Positions 9,698 to 18,887 of a stretch of DNA of 64,000 nucleotides are shown here, piece by piece. Both the position numbers and the translations under genes were made by a program. Numbering within the stretch: position 1 is the stretch's first letter; each line of letters starts with the position of its first letter. Below the pieces are notes generated by a model that was not told the DNA's origin, made no database searches, and saw only the letters and a list, made by a program, of their open reading frames with translations. The stretch lies in the NCBI RefSeq assembly GCF_008086345.1, contig NZ_CP043006.1, positions 248,001-312,000 of the forward strand, given 5' to 3'. The DNA is from Chitinophaga sp. XS-30 (GTDB lineage: Bacteria; Bacteroidota; Bacteroidia; Chitinophagales; Chitinophagaceae).

Positions 9698-11917
9698 TCA
9701 TTTCTCTTTCACAAGGATATCATATTCCCCACCACCCAATGTGGTCAGCATTTTAACGGTTTCGCCATTGACGGTTATTGCTGCACCATTTTGTACCGGC
9801 AGTATTACTTCCGCGATAGTATTGGCCGGTATGGCCACCTTCATCCGGAATTCACCCGGACTTTGCCGGAACGCCATCCGGATATATCCTTTGATCGTTG
9901 GCAGCTGCAGGGAAGCCCAGGGGAGGCTGCCGGGCTGCGGTTTGATGCGGAAGCGGGACCAGCCGGGCTGAAGCGGTTCTATACCCATCAGCTTGCGGGG
10001 AATGATGTTAGCAGGCACAGCGCCCCAGGCATGGTTCCAATCCTGGTTGGGCTTGTATTTATTATCCCAGGCCTCCATGGCAATAGTACTGCCGGCGCGG
10101 ATCATGTTATACCAGCTGCGTTCCTGCTGCGAGCTGAGGAGCGACAGGCCGTATGCCGCATCACCCGCATCATACACCGCATCCATCAGGAACTGGCTGC
10201 CGTACACGCTGCAGGCCATACCACGGGAACGGATGAACGATGCTACTGATGCTTTGTGCCGCTCTTCCACCAGGCCGAATGCCATGGCGAACATATTGGC
10301 ATGCAGGGATGCGTGATCGGTGCCGATGCCATCGCGAAAAACTTTCTGCCTGTTATTCCAGAGCAGGCGCTGAAAGCTCTTTTTCATGCGATCAGCGCGG
10401 GCGGCGAATGAAACAGCGTCTTCGTTGTTGCCGAGCGCTCCGGCCAGCTGTTGCATATCGCGGAGCGCCTTGTAGTAATAAGCGTTAATGACGGTGTTAT
10501 AGTCCATAAATACGAATCCGTCCGTTTCCCCGCCTTCGGATTTGCCCAGCCCCAGGATGCCGGAATGCGGCCAGTCCACAATATCCCGCAGCGCTTTGCC
10601 ATTGTAATGAATGGCTTTCAGCAGTTCGGGGGATTGTTTGCCGGTGCGGGTACTGATGAGGCCGTTCTCTCCTTCGAGGGGAATGAGCAATTTGGCCTTC
10701 AGGTCGTTATAGTGATAGCGGGCAGAACGGATATCACCGGTGTACAGGTAGTCGTTCCAGGCCATCAGCACGGATTGCAGTATCCATTCCGTGGGCCAGG
10801 TGGCATGATGAAGGAGATATTCGTGTGAACGCCTCGCCATGCTGAACTCCCTGTCTGCGGCATAATGCCCCAGCTGGTTGATGTAGGCATCTGCCTCATA
10901 TGGAATGCGCTCCCGGTCGCCATCCACATAAATACCCGTGAAAGAGGTCGCTTTCATGCTGTATTTGCATAGTTCCCAAACGGCATTCAGTACAGTGTCC
11001 GCACTGAGAAAATGCGCGGCTGAATCATTGAAGGGATAGTTTACCGCTACCCTGGTTACATCTGTTTGTTGCAAGGCGCCTTTATAACCTTCGATCTCGC
11101 AGTAGCGGAATGGCAGCACCTCTCCGATATAATCCGGCATTTTGATGGCCTGCGGGCCGGTGTTCCGTCTATCCGGACGGATCTGTACCTGGTAGGTATG
11201 GAGGCCCGGCCTCAGCGGCAGGGTGTACACCTGGTAGCGGATGGTGCCGCCGGGTTGCCGGTTGATGGAGCCGTCCGGATGGACCGCCTCGCCGAGGTGT
11301 ACCCGCACCGTATCATGATCTCCGGCAGCTTGCAGGCGCAGTTTTATCTGCCCGAAAGCCGCCTTTCCGAAATCTGCGTGATATACATTTGTGCGTTTAT
11401 ACAATGCGGCGGGCAACTGGTCCGTTTTCTGCAACGGGTATCCGGCGGATGCATAATCCGTCAACACAGTATCGGTGACAAAAATGCGCGGGGCGGAATA
11501 ATGGCTTTCTAAGCCGCTGCCGTCCCATATTTTCACTTTCCAGTAGTAATGCTTGCCGGGCTGCAATGGCTTGCCGTTGTACATAATACCGGTGGAGGTG
11601 GCTGCCATCACTTTATCGGAATCCCAGAAATTACCACGGTCTCTCAACAATGTATCCGGATGATCGGCCAGTAAAATGCGGTAGGCACTTTGTTGCAGGT
11701 CCGCCGTATAACCCGGAATAGCCCAGCTGAAGGCCGGCTGGCGACTGGCGATCCGTACGGAAGGTGTGGCCTGAGATGGCTGAACGGGATATCCGTGCAG
11801 CACATGCATATCTGTGTAAGCCAGCAGATCGCACAGCAGGCCGTCCGGTGCGGGCACCTGTGCGTAGGCCGGGAGTACGAAAATGACTGCGATGAAAAAA
11901 GCGAGTTTTCTGAGCAT
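9698..11917 (-). CDS. GH78-type alpha-L-rhamnosidase (six-hairpin catalytic domain)
   Basis: 739 residues with a signal peptide (MLRKLAFFIAVIFVLPAYAQ). An N-terminal Ig/Fn3-like module (about 50-150) holds QPAFSWAIPGYTADLQQSAY and HYYWKVKIWDGSG. It is followed by a beta-sandwich, and from about residue 310 by the six-hairpin domain with IYVDGDRERIPYEADAYINQ, the position of the acidic catalytic residues in GH78-like enzymes. The C-terminal part (WNHAWGAVPANIIPRKLMGI, EPLQPGWSRFRIKPQP) matches the usual end of these enzymes. At 739 residues it is on the short side for the family. It should hydrolyse terminal alpha-L-rhamnose in the periplasm. It follows susD but is separated from it by a strong terminator, and precedes the GH106 gene. 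Confidence 0.88.
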   Translation of the reverse strand: MLRKLAFFIAVIFVLPAYAQVPAPDGLLCDLLAYTDMHVLHGYPVQPSQATPSVRIASRQPAFSWAIPGYTADLQQSAYRILLADHPDTLLRDRGNFWDSDKVMAATSTGIMYNGKPLQPGKHYYWKVKIWDGSGLESHYSAPRIFVTDTVLTDYASAGYPLQKTDQLPAALYKRTNVYHADFGKAAFGQIKLRLQAAGDHDTVRVHLGEAVHPDGSINRQPGGTIRYQVYTLPLRPGLHTYQVQIRPDRRNTGPQAIKMPDYIGEVLPFRYCEIEGYKGALQQTDVTRVAVNYPFNDSAAHFLSADTVLNAVWELCKYSMKATSFTGIYVDGDRERIPYEADAYINQLGHYAADREFSMARRSHEYLLHHATWPTEWILQSVLMAWNDYLYTGDIRSARYHYNDLKAKLLIPLEGENGLISTRTGKQSPELLKAIHYNGKALRDIVDWPHSGILGLGKSEGGETDGFVFMDYNTVINAYYYKALRDMQQLAGALGNNEDAVSFAARADRMKKSFQRLLWNNRQKVFRDGIGTDHASLHANMFAMAFGLVEERHKASVASFIRSRGMACSVYGSQFLMDAVYDAGDAAYGLSLLSSQQERSWYNMIRAGSTIAMEAWDNKYKPNQDWNHAWGAVPANIIPRKLMGIEPLQPGWSRFRIKPQPGSLPWASLQLPTIKGYIRMAFRQSPGEFRMKVAIPANTIAEVILPVQNGAAITVNGETVKMLTTLGGGEYDILVKEK

Positions 11918-11943
11918 AATGGTAAAGATATTCGCGGCTGCTT

Positions 11944-11990
11944 AAAAAAAGAACATGAGGCCGACCAGTTTTTTAGTCCGCCTCATGTTC
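11944..11990 (-). terminator. Strong rho-independent terminator between susD and the GH78-type gene
   Basis: On the minus strand an 11-base perfect stem (GAACATGAGGC / GCCTCATGTTC, extended by a mismatch and three more pairs) is followed immediately by seven T residues. It lies 14 bases after the susD stop and 27 bases before the GH78 start, so it should reduce transcription into the rhamnosidase genes. Confidence 0.85.
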
Positions 11991-12003
11991 ACTTTCAGCC
12001 AGT

Positions 12004-13731
12004 TTATCTGATCCAACCTTCGTTCTGTGCCAAAGGTTCGTCTTTATTCGTATCGATAACCCCCTGCGGAATAGGCCACAGGTTGTAGTTAAAGGTCAGT
12101 GTAGCTTGCGCTTCCGGCCAATATGCATATTGTTTGATGCGGCTTGTTGCGATAGTTCCACCCATGCGCAGCAAGGTGTTCCAGCGGCATTCCTCGTACA
12201 CCAGTTCGCGTGCACGCTCGTCCAGGATCATGTTGAAATTATCGTCCATATCTGCAGCGGTCACCATGTAGGTGCATTGCGCACGATCGCGCAGGAGATT
12301 GATGTCCGCCGCCGCACCCGGTTTGTTGCCCATACGCTGTTTTGCTTCCGCGCGGAGCAGAATGGTTTCGGGGAGGCGGATGAAATAATCATCGCGGAAA
12401 AGGTTGCTCATATTCTCCCCATCAGCAAGGCCGGTGTATTTATCCGTCGCGATCTTGCAGGAGACGGGGTAGCAGAGACTTCTGTTATTCTTGTTGGTGG
12501 TAGCGTCTGCGCTGCCTTCGTACATTACGGACCAGGGTACGGGCACACCGTAGTATGGTGAAGTGGAAACGTTGCCATTGAATATCCTTCGGAAAACGAT
12601 ATCGGAGTTCCGCATGTCATCTTCCCATTTGTCTGCATAGATATCATCGCGGGTGTACATGGTAGGTATCATCTGCGAGATGCCCCGGCCGCCAACGTCT
12701 ACGCCGGTACCGGTGAGGTGGTCTTTTGCACCGTCGCGGAATACGGGGCCGTAAGTGCGGGAATAGGGGAGTTTGGATCTACCGTCTTCCGCGCGGTACG
12801 CTGCATAATCGATCTGGATGGCCCAGATGCATTCGCTATTACCGTCCTGATAGTTCACATTTCTCTCCTGGAAGAGATCCCAATACACATTCCCCTGCGC
12901 TTCGTTCTGGCGGGAGCCGAAGCGGGTCTTCATCAGGGAATAGGTTCCGCCGTCTATTACCTTGTTGGCAAATTTTACGGATTCACCGTAAGCGGTCTGT
13001 GCATCGGCGGCCATTCCGTCCGCCGCCAGCTGTATGCCGAGGGCAAGATAGAGTTCCGCGAGGTTATGCTGCGCGGCGCCTCTTACCAGGCGTCCACCTT
13101 TGGTGGTGATTTCGGGGAGATCGTTTTCGATAGCCAGCAGCTCATCGATGGCGAACTGGTAGGTTTCCACGCGGGTGGCCCTTTTGAAATCGTACCGGGG
13201 TGTTGTGGTGATCTCTGTCACGATGGGCACGCCACCGAACAGCTCACCGAGATTGCGGTAGGCGAATGCGCGGAAGAAGCGGGCCTGCGCTACTACATAT
13301 GCTTTTTCTTCTGCGGAGGACCAGGCGATCTGCGGTAACTCTGCGGCGTAGAGTGCCAGGTTCGCCTTGGAGATCATCTGGTACCAGGTGCTGTAGTTGT
13401 TATAAAAATGGCCGTGGTCGGCATTGATGTTACCGTAGTTGTTGAACGAATTTCCCCTGCGGATGCTTGGCACATCGAACATGTCTGTACCGTTGCCGCG
13501 GAACATAAAGATCCACTGCTCTTCCGAGGGATTGGCCCAGAGGTCGCGCATTTGGGAGTAGATGGAAACGAGTACCTGGTCTACCTGTGAAGAGGTGGCG
13601 AATGCATTGTCTACCGTGTAAAAGGTTTCAGGCTTTTCCATTAGGAAATCCATATCTGATTTGCAGCCGGCAGCACTCATCAAAAGCAGCAGCGCCCAGG
13701 TGGATGTATGTTTGAATATTGACTTCTTCAT
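12004..13731 (-). CDS. SusD/RagB-family outer membrane lipoprotein (rhamnoside locus)
   Basis: 575 residues with a lipoprotein signal (LLLLMSAAGCKSD, Cys23). SusD-like N-terminal region: FATSSQVDQVLVSIYSQMRDL and VVAQARFFRAFAYRNLGELFGGVPIV. Then come TPR-like helices and the C-terminal RagB/SusD signature LPETILLRAEAKQRMGN with LRDRAQ and LDERARELVYEECRWNTLLRM. SusD proteins sit at the cell surface as the lid of the SusC barrel and capture the ligand. The ATG at 13731 is 18 bases after the susC stop, so the pair is co-translated. The next gene downstream is the GH78-type rhamnosidase, which suggests a rhamnose-containing oligosaccharide as ligand. Confidence 0.94.
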   Translation of the reverse strand: MKKSIFKHTSTWALLLLMSAAGCKSDMDFLMEKPETFYTVDNAFATSSQVDQVLVSIYSQMRDLWANPSEEQWIFMFRGNGTDMFDVPSIRRGNSFNNYGNINADHGHFYNNYSTWYQMISKANLALYAAELPQIAWSSAEEKAYVVAQARFFRAFAYRNLGELFGGVPIVTEITTTPRYDFKRATRVETYQFAIDELLAIENDLPEITTKGGRLVRGAAQHNLAELYLALGIQLAADGMAADAQTAYGESVKFANKVIDGGTYSLMKTRFGSRQNEAQGNVYWDLFQERNVNYQDGNSECIWAIQIDYAAYRAEDGRSKLPYSRTYGPVFRDGAKDHLTGTGVDVGGRGISQMIPTMYTRDDIYADKWEDDMRNSDIVFRRIFNGNVSTSPYYGVPVPWSVMYEGSADATTNKNNRSLCYPVSCKIATDKYTGLADGENMSNLFRDDYFIRLPETILLRAEAKQRMGNKPGAAADINLLRDRAQCTYMVTAADMDDNFNMILDERARELVYEECRWNTLLRMGGTIATSRIKQYAYWPEAQATLTFNYNLWPIPQGVIDTNKDEPLAQNEGWIR

Positions 13732-13749
13732 GTTTGCGTGGATTAGTGG

Positions 13750-16700
13750 TTAGAAACTGAAATTGGCGCCGATGGAAAAAGTGGTGGGTACCGGCAGGGT
13801 GTTCACTCTTACAGGCGTGCCTGTTTCCGGGTCTCCGCCGAACCAGTTGGTGATCGTAGCCAGGTTTCTTCCGCTGAGGAATACCCTTGCGCTGTTTACG
13901 CGTATTGCTTTGAGCCAGTCCTGCTTTACCCGCCAGGTAAGGGTCGCATCCTGCAACCTTACGAAGCTGCGGGACTGCAGGCCCAGGAAGCGACCATCTC
14001 CGGCGAAGTAGGCGGAGGGATATTCGTTGCTTCTGTTCTCTGGGGTCCAGTATGGCTTGGAAGTCATGTTGTCGTTAAAGCGGCCGGTTCCGGAGGTAAG
14101 GTAAGCTTCATCGTTGCTGGCCATATACCATCCGTTGCCGCCGAATACGCCGGCAAACATGATGTACAGGTCAAAGTCTTTGTAGGTGAAAGTATTGTTG
14201 ATGCTCAGGCGGAAATTTTCTTTTCCATTTCCCAGTATTTTGCGGTCATCCGCAGAAATACCGGGATTTTTGTCGATATCCCTGTACTTGGGGGCACCAG
14301 GCGCTGCGCCGGTTAGCGCGATATAATCCGCGTCATCTTCCTGGACGATACCAATCTGCTCATATCCATAGATAGCACCTAGTGATTCACCGATGAACAG
14401 GCTGCTGGCGATGTCATCATCTTCCTTGCCATCGCCATCCAGGTCTTCGCCATAGAGCTTCACGAGCTTGTTCCGGTTGAGCCAGAAATTCAGACCGGTG
14501 CTCCAGGTGAAGTCGCGCTGCCGCATATTCACCGAACGTACGCTTACTTCCATCCCTTTATTGTTGACCTGCCCCAATGATGTTTTGATGGTTTTGAAGC
14601 CGGTCATCACCGGAATATTGCGGGTAAATATCTGATCTGTTGTCTGGGAAGAATACAGGTCTACATCCACAAACAATCTTTCCCCGAGCCAGGCAGATTC
14701 GAAGCCGGCGTTCCAGGCGGACGTAGTTTCCCAACCGAGGTCCGAATTGCCGAGGGCGTTCTGAAAGAGGCCGTAATTAATAACGCCGGGGGTATTGGAA
14801 AACTCATAGCGAACGCCTCCCGAGGCCGCATTGGCGATAGTAGACAAGGTACCGTATGGCCCGATACTCTGGTTACCATTCTGGCCCCAGGAAACTTTGA
14901 GTTTAAGATTATCCAGCGATTTGACATTCTTCATGAAATTCTCTTCTGTGATACGCCAGGCGAGGCCTGCGGCACCGAAGTGCGCCCATTTGTTGTTTGC
15001 GCCGAAAACAGAAGCGCCATCACGGCGGAAGGAGCCTGTGAAGAAATATTTGCTGTTGAAGGAATAACTCACACGGCCGAGGTAGCCGATATTGGCGCGC
15101 TCTGTGGCGTCAAGCGTAACCCTTTGCACGGTTGCCTTGTGCAATCCCCACAGGCCCAGCGCCGTATTGCCATTGGCGGCAAAATCACTCCCGGTAGTAT
15201 TGATGCGGTCCCATCTCGTGTAATCGCGGGTAGCAACCAGCGTTACATCAACATTGTGGCTACCGAAATTGTTCTTGTAATTGATGATGTTATCGAATAC
15301 ATAGCTGTAGGTATTATCGTTTTGCATGTACCCGTTCGCGCGGGCGAGGAAGCCTTGTACGGTGGCAGGGGAATACCTGTCGAGCCCTTCGCCTTCCTGC
15401 ACGTAATATCCCTCATAGTAGAAATTACCGGAACGCCATTTCTCCTGGTTGATCAGGTAGGTAGCGCGATAGCTGAGCCCTTTCACCCAGGGAACGTTCA
15501 CCACTGCGTATGCATTCATACGATAGTTATGACGAACGTCATCATTGTCCCGGGTACCGCTGATGGCATCCCAGAGAGGGTTTACAGATGACTGCGTATA
15601 GGGATACTTTTCAAGGTTGCCCTGATCGTCGCGGAACATTACGCCGTAGGGAGACATCGTCTGCGCCGACCCAACATTGGCGGCTACCCCGGAATAGTCC
15701 CTCTTGTTGAAGCTTCCGTCTATCCCTACTTCCAGCCAGGAAGTGATGTTGGTTTTCAATTTAGCGAGTACGGAAATACGGTTGAAGTCATCTCCATAAA
15801 TGATCCCTTTATTATCATCGTAGGACGTGGAAAGATAGTAGTTCACATTCTGCGTAGCGCCGGAAACAGACGCCTGATAGCTTTGAATCACACCGGTACG
15901 GGTTACTTCGTCCAGCCATACGGTTTCCTTACCGGCGTCCCTGTTAGCGATTTCGCCGGGTTTGAGCCAGTTGGTGGAGCCAGGGGTATAGCGGTTACGC
16001 GCATTCACTACTTCCAGCCATTCCTCTCCTTTCATCATCACCGGTTTATTTTGCCAGCTCTGCCAGCCAGTGGAAGTGTTAAAAGAGATCGAAGGCTTGC
16101 CCTGGCGACCTTTCTTTGTGGTAATGGCAATTACGCCATTAGCGGAACGGGAGCCGTAGGCTGCCGCAGAAGTGGCATCTTTCAGAATGTCGAAGCTGGC
16201 GATATCGTTTGGGTTGATGTCGGCCAGGCTACCCATATAAATCGTGCCATCAAGGACGATAAGTGGTCGGTTCAGCGCAGCTCTCGTATCGTTATCCCCG
16301 ATGGAATTCTGTCCACGCACCACAATTGAAGGCTCTCCGCCTGCGGAGTTGCTTGCACCAACGCTCAAACCGGAAACATTGCCTTTGATCGCCTCCAGCG
16401 CACTCATATTCGGCATCTGGGCCAGCGGTGAACCTTCCAGCTTCACGGAGCTTACTGATCCGGTGAAGTCTTGCCGCCGCGCCGTACCATAACCAATCAC
16501 CACAAAATTTTCCAGTGTCGTGGATTCTTCTTTCAGCGCTACCGTTACATTCGCCAGGTTCTCCGGTTTGATAGTAATGGTAGTGTACCCCAGCATAGAT
16601 ATTTCCAACTCCACTTCCGTTCCATCGGGAACGGACAATGTAAATTCTCCGTTAGCATTGGTGGTTGTGCCTGTGGTGCTGTTCTTCAGTTTGATGCTGG

Positions 16701-17181
16701 CGCCCGGCAACGGTTCTCCTTTTTCGCTCGTTACCCGGCCTTTTATAGTGATCACCACCGGCAAGGCCCTCAGCACAATAGGCTCAGCCGTTTCCTCTTT
16801 TTTCTTCACCACTATGATCTGTTTTACAATCGCATAATTAAAGGGCTGGCCGGAAAAACAGGCGTCCAGCGCTTCTTTCAGCGTAACTTCCTGCAGGTCA
16901 AGGGATACTTTTTTAGCGTTTTTCAGCAAGCGCTCATTAAAAAAGAAATGATAGCCGCTTTGCTTGCCGATCTCGGTAAACACCTTTTCCAATGGGCTAT
17001 TCTTCACATGAATGGTGATCTGCTGGCTGAAGCCCTCTGCACTGACCTGGAGGCAGGCCGCAAGAAGAATAATTGCCGTTAGTTTCATAATAAGGAATGT
17101 TTTTCTGAAGGGCCGCCGGCTGTTTTTTTGAGCGTGGTCAGGCCCCAAAGCACCCGTGGAATTCGATAGCTTTAATTTCAT
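13750..17181 (-). CDS. SusC-like TonB-dependent transducer with STN domain (rhamnoside locus)
   Basis: 1143 residues. A basic pre-sequence of about 31 residues precedes the hydrophobic core (MKLTAIILLAACLQVSAEGF), as is common in this group. Domains in order: STN (about 52-125, ITIHVKNSPLEKVFTEIGKQ), CarboxypepD_reg-like (about 145-225, IKGRVTSEKGEPLPGASIKL), plug (about 225-370, FVVIGYGTARRQDFTGSVSS and RSANGVIAITTKKGRQGK) and barrel to the C-terminal Phe (FSIGANFSF). It imports a ligand with SusD, and its STN domain should signal ligand binding to the FecR protein encoded upstream. The ATG at 17181 has an A/C-rich leader (CCCAAACAACTCTAAGTT) and no Shine-Dalgarno site. The leader contains a plus-strand hairpin with T-run described separately. 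Confidence 0.95.
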   Translation of the reverse strand: MKLKLSNSTGALGPDHAQKNSRRPFRKTFLIMKLTAIILLAACLQVSAEGFSQQITIHVKNSPLEKVFTEIGKQSGYHFFFNERLLKNAKKVSLDLQEVTLKEALDACFSGQPFNYAIVKQIIVVKKKEETAEPIVLRALPVVITIKGRVTSEKGEPLPGASIKLKNSTTGTTTNANGEFTLSVPDGTEVELEISMLGYTTITIKPENLANVTVALKEESTTLENFVVIGYGTARRQDFTGSVSSVKLEGSPLAQMPNMSALEAIKGNVSGLSVGASNSAGGEPSIVVRGQNSIGDNDTRAALNRPLIVLDGTIYMGSLADINPNDIASFDILKDATSAAAYGSRSANGVIAITTKKGRQGKPSISFNTSTGWQSWQNKPVMMKGEEWLEVVNARNRYTPGSTNWLKPGEIANRDAGKETVWLDEVTRTGVIQSYQASVSGATQNVNYYLSTSYDDNKGIIYGDDFNRISVLAKLKTNITSWLEVGIDGSFNKRDYSGVAANVGSAQTMSPYGVMFRDDQGNLEKYPYTQSSVNPLWDAISGTRDNDDVRHNYRMNAYAVVNVPWVKGLSYRATYLINQEKWRSGNFYYEGYYVQEGEGLDRYSPATVQGFLARANGYMQNDNTYSYVFDNIINYKNNFGSHNVDVTLVATRDYTRWDRINTTGSDFAANGNTALGLWGLHKATVQRVTLDATERANIGYLGRVSYSFNSKYFFTGSFRRDGASVFGANNKWAHFGAAGLAWRITEENFMKNVKSLDNLKLKVSWGQNGNQSIGPYGTLSTIANAASGGVRYEFSNTPGVINYGLFQNALGNSDLGWETTSAWNAGFESAWLGERLFVDVDLYSSQTTDQIFTRNIPVMTGFKTIKTSLGQVNNKGMEVSVRSVNMRQRDFTWSTGLNFWLNRNKLVKLYGEDLDGDGKEDDDIASSLFIGESLGAIYGYEQIGIVQEDDADYIALTGAAPGAPKYRDIDKNPGISADDRKILGNGKENFRLSINNTFTYKDFDLYIMFAGVFGGNGWYMASNDEAYLTSGTGRFNDNMTSKPYWTPENRSNEYPSAYFAGDGRFLGLQSRSFVRLQDATLTWRVKQDWLKAIRVNSARVFLSGRNLATITNWFGGDPETGTPVRVNTLPVPTTFSIGANFSF

Positions 17182-17203
17182 AACTTAGAGTTGTTTGGGT
17201 TTG

Positions 17204-17291
17204 CGGAATAATCAGTTTTAGCCAATTGTATTATATCACACAGGCCCAGGCATCCGGCCGGGAGTACCCTCATACTTCCGGCTTTCTTTTT
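17204..17291 (+). ncRNA. Candidate cis-antisense RNA in the susC leader, first locus
   Basis: On the strand opposite susC there is a 10-base stem (GCCGGGAGTA / TACTTCCGGC, one G-T pair, loop CCCTCA, 17257-17282) followed by TTTCTTTTT, which is a good rho-independent terminator. A box TGGGTTTG at 17196-17203, one base from TAnnTTTG, could start an RNA of about 85 bases that is wholly antisense to the susC 5' leader. Position between the anti-sigma gene and susC, orientation and size agree with the DonS-type antisense RNAs known from Bacteroides polysaccharide loci. The promoter is weak, and no TTG is seen at -33. Start coordinate is approximate. Confidence 0.45.
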
Positions 17292-17432
17292 CCTGGTCTG
17301 TCCTTATAAACATTTTGCGGACCTGCCTGCTATCTGCTCAGCCTGGCAGGTGGATGGATCTCTGGTTTAGTCGTTAGGTTTTGCTACTGCTTGTTTTTCA
17401 GTTCACTTCCCGGCGCGGTTGCGGCACCGTTG

Positions 17433-18686
17433 TTATGGATTGATCGTTACGACTCTTTGGTCGATTCTGACATTTACATCGCTATACATTAATATCTCGA
17501 GGAACTGCGACAGGTTCACATTCCTGGGTAGTGTTCCGCTGAAGAGGTCCCGCGGTACACCGTTCGGGTACTCCACTTTTATATCGTACCACCTTTCCGC
17601 CTGGCGCATCATGGCGCTTACATCGGCTTGCGTGAACTTGAAATATCCGTCTTTCCAGGCAATGACCTGGCTGATATCTACATCATCGGTTATTTTTACA
17701 GGTGTATTGAATATGGCCTGCTGACCCGGACTGAGGGTCACGGCCGCTTCTCCTGCTTTCCGTATTTTTACCGCGCCTTCCAGCAGTGTTGTTTTTACGG
17801 CGGCTTCATCATCATACGCATTGATATTGAAATGTGTGCCGAGCACTTCTACAGCCCCTTTCTGCTCCCCGGAAGCGGATATAATGTCTACGATGAAAGG
17901 CACTCTGGTGTTGGCTTCCTTCAGTGCAGCCACTTCAAAATATACTTCCCCGCTGACCTTTACCTTTCTTTCCTTACCGGTAAATGCGGTAGGATAGGTA
18001 ATGGAGGATGCCGCGTTCAACCAGACCGCAGTGCCGTCCGGCAAAACGATGCGATATGCGCCTCCGCGCGGTGTACGCACGGTATTGTACATGACCTCTA
18101 AAGCCTTTCCGTTACCCGCATCGTACGCCAGCTGGCCATTGGCAAGTTTCATTACCCTGACATTCCCCTGTTGGCTTAACAGCCCGTTGGCAGCACTGTC
18201 CAGCGTGATACTGGAGCCATCCCCAAGGGTCAGAATGGCTTTATTCCCTCCCGGCAACACCTCCTGTTGCACCGGCACAGTACGGAGGGCCAAAGTTTCC
18301 GGTGTTGACTGCCTGCCCTTTAACCAGAACAGGGCTGTTGCGGCAAACACCAGGCAGGCGGCAGCCGCCCACCACAGGTAACGCCTCCTGCGCGGCGCGG
18401 CCTCTCCTTCTCCGGATACAGGCATCTCTTTTAATAAAGTTTTGCGATCAGCTGCATCAGCCGGCATAGTATGGAGAAGAGGGCGGACATTTTCAAGCAC
18501 CCTGCGTTTGGCGGTATCGTCCGCCAGGCTTTGGTATTGCGGGTTATTCCATACATCCTGCATAAAGCGCTGCCATGCCTTTTTGTTCGCAGGCTCCTGC
18601 AAGGCTTGCCAAAGGCGCTCGAATTCCCCGGCAGAAAGTTCTTCCGCCAGGTATTTTTCCAATAATTGCCTCAAATCATCCTGCAT
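17433..18686 (-). CDS. FecR-family anti-sigma factor (first locus)
   Basis: 417 residues from the ATG at 18686 (MQDDLRQLLEKYLAEELSAG); the open frame continues upstream, but those residues are not FecR-like. A cytoplasmic sigma-binding N-terminus (1-100) is followed by a single membrane span (103-122, LWWAAAACLVFAATALFWL). The periplasmic FecR domain holds TPRGGAYRIVLPDGTAVWLN and KVSGEVYFEV, and a DUF4974-like C-terminus holds DVSAMMRQAERWYDIKVEYP. It is expected to hold the ECF sigma factor inactive until the STN domain of SusC reports ligand. It lies between the sigma and susC genes in the same direction. The 250-base gap to susC carries the candidate antisense RNA. Confidence 0.93.
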   Translation of the reverse strand: MQDDLRQLLEKYLAEELSAGEFERLWQALQEPANKKAWQRFMQDVWNNPQYQSLADDTAKRRVLENVRPLLHTMPADAADRKTLLKEMPVSGEGEAAPRRRRYLWWAAAACLVFAATALFWLKGRQSTPETLALRTVPVQQEVLPGGNKAILTLGDGSSITLDSAANGLLSQQGNVRVMKLANGQLAYDAGNGKALEVMYNTVRTPRGGAYRIVLPDGTAVWLNAASSITYPTAFTGKERKVKVSGEVYFEVAALKEANTRVPFIVDIISASGEQKGAVEVLGTHFNINAYDDEAAVKTTLLEGAVKIRKAGEAAVTLSPGQQAIFNTPVKITDDVDISQVIAWKDGYFKFTQADVSAMMRQAERWYDIKVEYPNGVPRDLFSGTLPRNVNLSQFLEILMYSDVNVRIDQRVVTINP

Positions 18687-18887
18687 AAAGAAACGCTTTA
18701 CGGTATAAAGACCGTTAAGCAGCGAAAAAGGAAGTGCCGGAAAGAAAAAAAATTCAGAAGAATGATAAGTTGTTATTACAGAACAAGTTACAAGTGAAAT
18801 ATGGTCCACAAACGACTCCGGGGAGCAGTCGGTATCCCCGCTCAACTCCTTTACGGCCGCATCATGTTCCGTAAACGGCCACCCGGC

